The position numbers were made by a program, and so were the translations under genes. Shown here piece by piece: positions 60,082 through 64,000 of a stretch of 64,000 bases of DNA. Source of the DNA: Ectocarpus siliculosus. Taxonomy: Eukaryota; Sar; Phaeophyceae; Ectocarpales; Ectocarpaceae. The notes beneath the pieces are model-generated. The model saw only the letters and a list, made by a program, of their open reading frames with translations, had not been told where the DNA came from and did not search any database. The stretch covers positions 652,030-716,029 of the forward strand of contig FN649758.1 of the NCBI GenBank assembly GCA_000310025.1, written 5' to 3'. Each line of letters begins with the position of its first letter. Positions within the stretch are counted from its first letter, which is position 1.

Positions 60082-63000
60082 CCTGAAGGACAACGCCTCC
60101 TTGTTCCAAGGGGATCGGGGACACGGCGTCTTGGTCGAAATCAACAACGAACTCATCTTTTGTCGTTGTTGTTTCGTCAACGTCGATCGCCAGATCTTGC
60201 CTCTCTTTGGAGCATCCAAGATCAACACCAAAAGCTAACCGTTTTTCTTGAAATACTATATATATCTGCCGAGTACGATAGGGTTGGTACCGAGGGAGGG
60301 GTGATAATTGTTGCTGGTTTTGTTGACACGATCCTTTTATGGATGCCTTGCATTTTTTATGCAAACAGAAACGAGACCCTAGCCCGGGTACGTATTACAA
60401 GTGTCAAGTCTGGCGTTTAATTAATTAATGCCAGGTTCTTTTTTTCTAGACAAGGAAGAATGCAGAACCCTTGCAAGACCAGCCAAAGGTCATTTTCAAG
60501 GCTTTGTATGTATATGAATTGGCACACCTTTTGCTTCACATGTTCAGTTTTTTTGTAGTACAGTATCACCCTCCTCATGGAATATCCCTGTTTTCCGTTA
60601 TGGCCTGATCCTTACAGTGTGAGGTGTTCCTTACACCCTTCCTTACTTTTATGGAGGATACATACATACCGAATATTTTCTTGGTTCTTCCCCCTGAGTT
60701 AGAGGCGCTCGCCCCGGCTCTGTACCTGCAGGCCAGGGGTCCTGCACTGCTATAGGCATTGGTTGATCTCGTGGCCGAGAGATCCCGACATTATAAATTG
60801 GATTCCTTTTGTCTGTCTGAGTGGACCCGTGATGTTCCTACGTTCAACGAGCCATGAGAACTGTCATCCTTGCATGCATGCGTGCTGCACCATGATGCCG
60901 TGCTTGCGAAAGAGAACCTGCGCGGCATGGTCGCCGGTTACATCCGACGCGAGCACTGCTGCTGTAGGCCAACACAGCTGCAACGTGTTTTATCGTGGTA
61001 GATTTTTCGGAACAGTGTCAAACGAGAAGAATGTTTGCTTCGCGAAGCACGAAACTATCAACAGTAGCCCATCGCTTCCTTTTCGCCACGTCCCAGAAAA
61101 TTATACCTTTGCAGCCAGAGGTGGTGTAGTAGTGTGCCTGAGCCCCTTCTGCCGGTCTTCCTCTTTTCTTTTTTTCACGACGACGGCTGGCTCCAACATG
61201 TTTCCAGTGGGGATGAGTGTAAAGTGGTTGTGTCCTGGCGCTGTTGGACCGCCTCACAAACGACTGATATACTCGTAGTGGGGGGTTCGCGTTTGCCAGA
61301 CTTGCACTGCTTGGGGTTGGCAAACCCGCACGTATCTCTGTCTAGATCTTGGTTGCCCCCCGAAAAGATGCGAATTGGCGACGGCAACTCGTTCCCCGAC
61401 AAGCGATGTCACAGCATGCATGTACATGTTGAACGGGTGTTTCTTTTCTGATGACGTCAATGGCTACCCAAACAACACAACATTGCCATGTCATCTCTTC
61501 ACCCTCTTTAGGAGTTCTTCGCAGTTTGAACATTATTTCATTGCTTTTTTTCGTCAAAAGTTGACACACTTAGCATTCACCCGTGAAAGAAGAGCGAGTG
61601 AACGCCTCCCGTTCCTGCATTTTTCAAACGTACCCCTCAACAATAGCGCCATGAATTTCACGGAACCCCCACACCCCTTGTACTCCTATGACATCCACCC
61701 TCACATTCACGACAGACACCCCTTCCTTTCCGAAGCTCCAACCCCATCCAACCAACACTGCTTGTTGCCGTGAACAAACGTCACACCAGTCAGCTTTAAC
61801 CCTTGCTAATCGTGGAAGACATCATGACTCCCAGCCGGCGTTTTCGGCGAGAGCCGGCGTCCCGTGTGGGATGATTTTATTTATTGGTCTGGAACACCAA
61901 GACCCCCCTGCAAGAACGCCATCAGATCACTGGTGAAACCCCAGCCTTAACCTCGGGGTGAGACACAAGCTGCATGTCCCCCCCCCAGGAGCGGTGATAG
62001 GCTAACAACAACAGTAGTGTCACAGTAAGCCACCCTTCCGGGAGTTTTTTTTATAGTCTTCAAAAAAGAGGCAACGCACGACCACAAGCCGCGCATGTAA
62101 TGTCATCGCCGAATATTACTAAACTACGGCATCATTGCAGCATGAGCCTGTCGAGGTTACCCGATACATACCATGGTATACAAGAAACATCGGAAAAAAA
62201 GGGTTTTTACGCGATAAATAGGGAACACACGACACCCTTTACGATAGATACTTCGCGGGCGTGAATCTTGATCTTACCACCCCGACCTGTCGTTCGGAGA
62301 TCTCGTAGAATTTCGTACGTCACGACGGACAGCTGCTGCACAACAGCCTGCATCTACCGGGTGGGGTGGGACCTGGTGAGGGCACCATCATGGACAACGC
62401 CTCTTCAGGGGTAGCAAAGACCGGCATTCGGTGTAGTTACGCCGCATAGAAAAAAACAACCGGCAAAGAGAGGGCGGATAGAAAGCTTCCCACCACAACT
62501 GCAAGCACGACAACATCTACACCCTCTGCCATGCGACACCCCCTTCGACACACGGCTTGAAAGAAGCACGACTGACTCCCGGACCGAGGCTACAACATGG
62601 AAAAACAAAAAACATAAGACAGGGATAAGACCAATGGTCGGGGTGGGGTGGTACCACCAGTGCCAAGTCGTGTGTAAAGCCTTGAATCTCTCCTCCTCCT
62701 CCTCCTCCTCCTCCGAACATAAGAACCGTCCCGTGGAACCAACGGAAAAGCCGCAGGTAAACTTGACAATTTCTCGCAATTGTCCGATACCCTGCAGCCT
62801 CGTAACAATCTCCCCCCCTCCCAAAAAAAAATGTTGAAAAAAAGAAAAAAACGCGTAAAAAAAAGGCAAAAACGAACAAGAAGGTTTTTTCTTAACCTTC
62901 ACCCACCATCATCCCGAAAACCCTACATGTACAGCATCACAAGAACGCCGATCTCCTAGATAAATAGCCATGGCTGCCGGATGGGTCGTTAAAGACGACT

Positions 63001-63139
63001 CACGAAACGCCGCAGCCAACTACCATCAAACTACCACTCCCGCGCACACAAGCGCTGCTTTCGGCAGAAACAACGCATGACCGAGTTGGTAAACGTTGTG
63101 CAGGGGAGAGAGAGAGCGGCAGAAATTAACCCCCCCCAG
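60082..63139. other. Intergenic region, no gene seen
   Basis: It should contain the 3' UTRs of the two converging genes. There is a (CTC)n tract at 62691-62714 and A- and T-runs near 62820-62890. The frame 60763-61278 (171 codons, Cys/Ser/Phe-rich) and the minus frame 62405-62902 have no recognisable domain. Confidence 0.45.
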
Positions 63140-64000
63140 TTAAAAGTCAGCGTCCAATCGAAAGTTACGTCTGTCCTCCCCAGGCCCCCCGCCACCCCCC
63201 ATTACTCCCGCCTTCTGGTACTCCCCCACCCTCTTCTCGAAGAAATTAGTCTTCCCCTGCAGGCTGATGAGGTCCATCCAGTCGAACGGGTTTTGCGTCC
63301 CGTAGCTCTGACAATTGCGGGAAAGCGAGGCAATCAATTTGTTCTCGTTATTAATTCCGTTTCAACAAATCCCGCGGCAACACCCACGGAGGAACAAATT
63401 TGCGTCTCCTGAACGTGCGTGAAAAATCATAAACTCGTTGCAAATTCACCGCCAGCATGCCGGGTTCAGCTGCTGCTCGATGGTACGGAAATCACCACAA
63501 CCATATCGAAGAGGCCTCTTTTCGGAAAAAGACCGGAGGCATGTTAACTCGAAAAACGTTTCGTGCGATACTGCAACTTGCCTCACCCTTCCGTACAAGT
63601 ACGAACACAAAGACATGGGCGACGTGAGAAATTGGAAGCGCAACGTAGGGCAAGAAACAATAACTTGAATAATGCGCGGTGCACTGTACCTTGCCGTATC
63701 CGAGAGACCCCAGCAGGCGGTCTGCCACGAACTCGATGTACTGCGACATCACGCCCGCGTTCATGCCGATGAGGCTGCAGGGAAGGGCCTGGCGCAAAGT
63801 TGAACACCACAAGCCAGAATAGCGATACCACCACCGGACGAGAAGCATGACGTTGCCACCGCCGCCACGCCATCGGGGGAAACGAGCGACAAAGACATGC
63901 AACGGGTCAGAGGAGGAGGCACGACAGCAGTCAAACCGTGACATACCGGCGAGGGATACCGTAGCGGAAGAAGTCGAGCAACAGGTAACACCGACGGCTG
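63140..64000 (-). CDS. Ribonucleotide reductase small subunit (R2), 3' part
   Basis: The last two exons are seen on the minus strand, 63774-63690 and 63307-63140, joined in phase 0; the gene continues beyond the window end through an intron that begins at 63775. They encode [20 protein letters not shown], then LGSLGYGK, then [36 protein letters not shown] and, at the end, NFRLDADF. This is the conserved C-terminal third of class I R2, including the [22 protein letters not shown] block. The terminal F-LDADF tail docks to the large subunit and carries the radical-transfer tyrosine region in the family. R2 houses the di-iron tyrosyl radical for dNTP synthesis; the iron ligands lie mostly in upstream exons outside this window. 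A Gly-rich insert (GGGGGPGED) separates the EYQKAGVM block from the tail. Confidence 0.93.

Overview
This window looks like nuclear DNA of a stramenopile with a secondary plastid, most likely a brown alga (Ectocarpus-like). The call is mine and rests on four observations. The genes are intron-rich, with GTRAGT-type donors and pyrimidine-rich acceptors. Intergenic and intronic sequence is full of microsatellites. A nuclear Clp protease subunit starts with a signal peptide ending in the heterokont 'ASAF'-like plastid-import motif. There are no operons, rRNA genes or CRISPR arrays.

Layout. 0.5-2.3 kb (-): an acidic, Glu/Arg/Ala-rich coiled-coil protein. It is divergent from a complete seven-exon gene at 2.7-10.4 kb (+) for a VAP/MSP-domain ER membrane-contact protein. 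10.4-13.7 kb: no gene I can support. 13.69-18.72 kb and 19.26-25.16 kb: a direct duplication of about 5 kb, each copy carrying a minus-strand six-exon gene for a secreted Spondin_N-domain protein. 25.2-43 kb is repeat-rich. It holds an LTR element with target-site duplications (26.3-32.0 kb), nested inside it a long-inverted-repeat DNA element (27.0-27.9 kb), a 66-bp minisatellite, and an assembly gap flanked by duplicated sequence. Next come a Helitron fossil (34.2-34.9 kb) and a second, gag-bearing LTR element (36.18-41.52 kb) inserted in a host gene (35.6-42.3 kb). 43.5-48.5 kb (-): a homologue of THO complex subunit 7. 49.5-56.0 kb (+): a plastid-targeted ClpR-type (catalytically inactive) Clp subunit. 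56.5 kb (-): a terminal exon of an unrecognised gene. 57.4-60.1 kb (+): a small Cys-rich membrane protein. 63.1 kb to the window end (-): the 3' end of the ribonucleotide reductase small subunit.

The housekeeping genes are functionally unrelated: membrane contacts (VAP), mRNA export (THOC7), plastid proteolysis (ClpR) and dNTP synthesis (RNR2). The most unusual feature is the spondin pair. Introns and flanks of the two copies differ by roughly 1-3%, but some exons differ far more, mostly by amino-acid-changing substitutions and whole-codon indels. Other exons are identical. That pattern suggests diversification of a secreted adhesion-type protein. All exon boundaries were read by eye from splice signals, phase and family similarity; none was checked against transcripts or a database.
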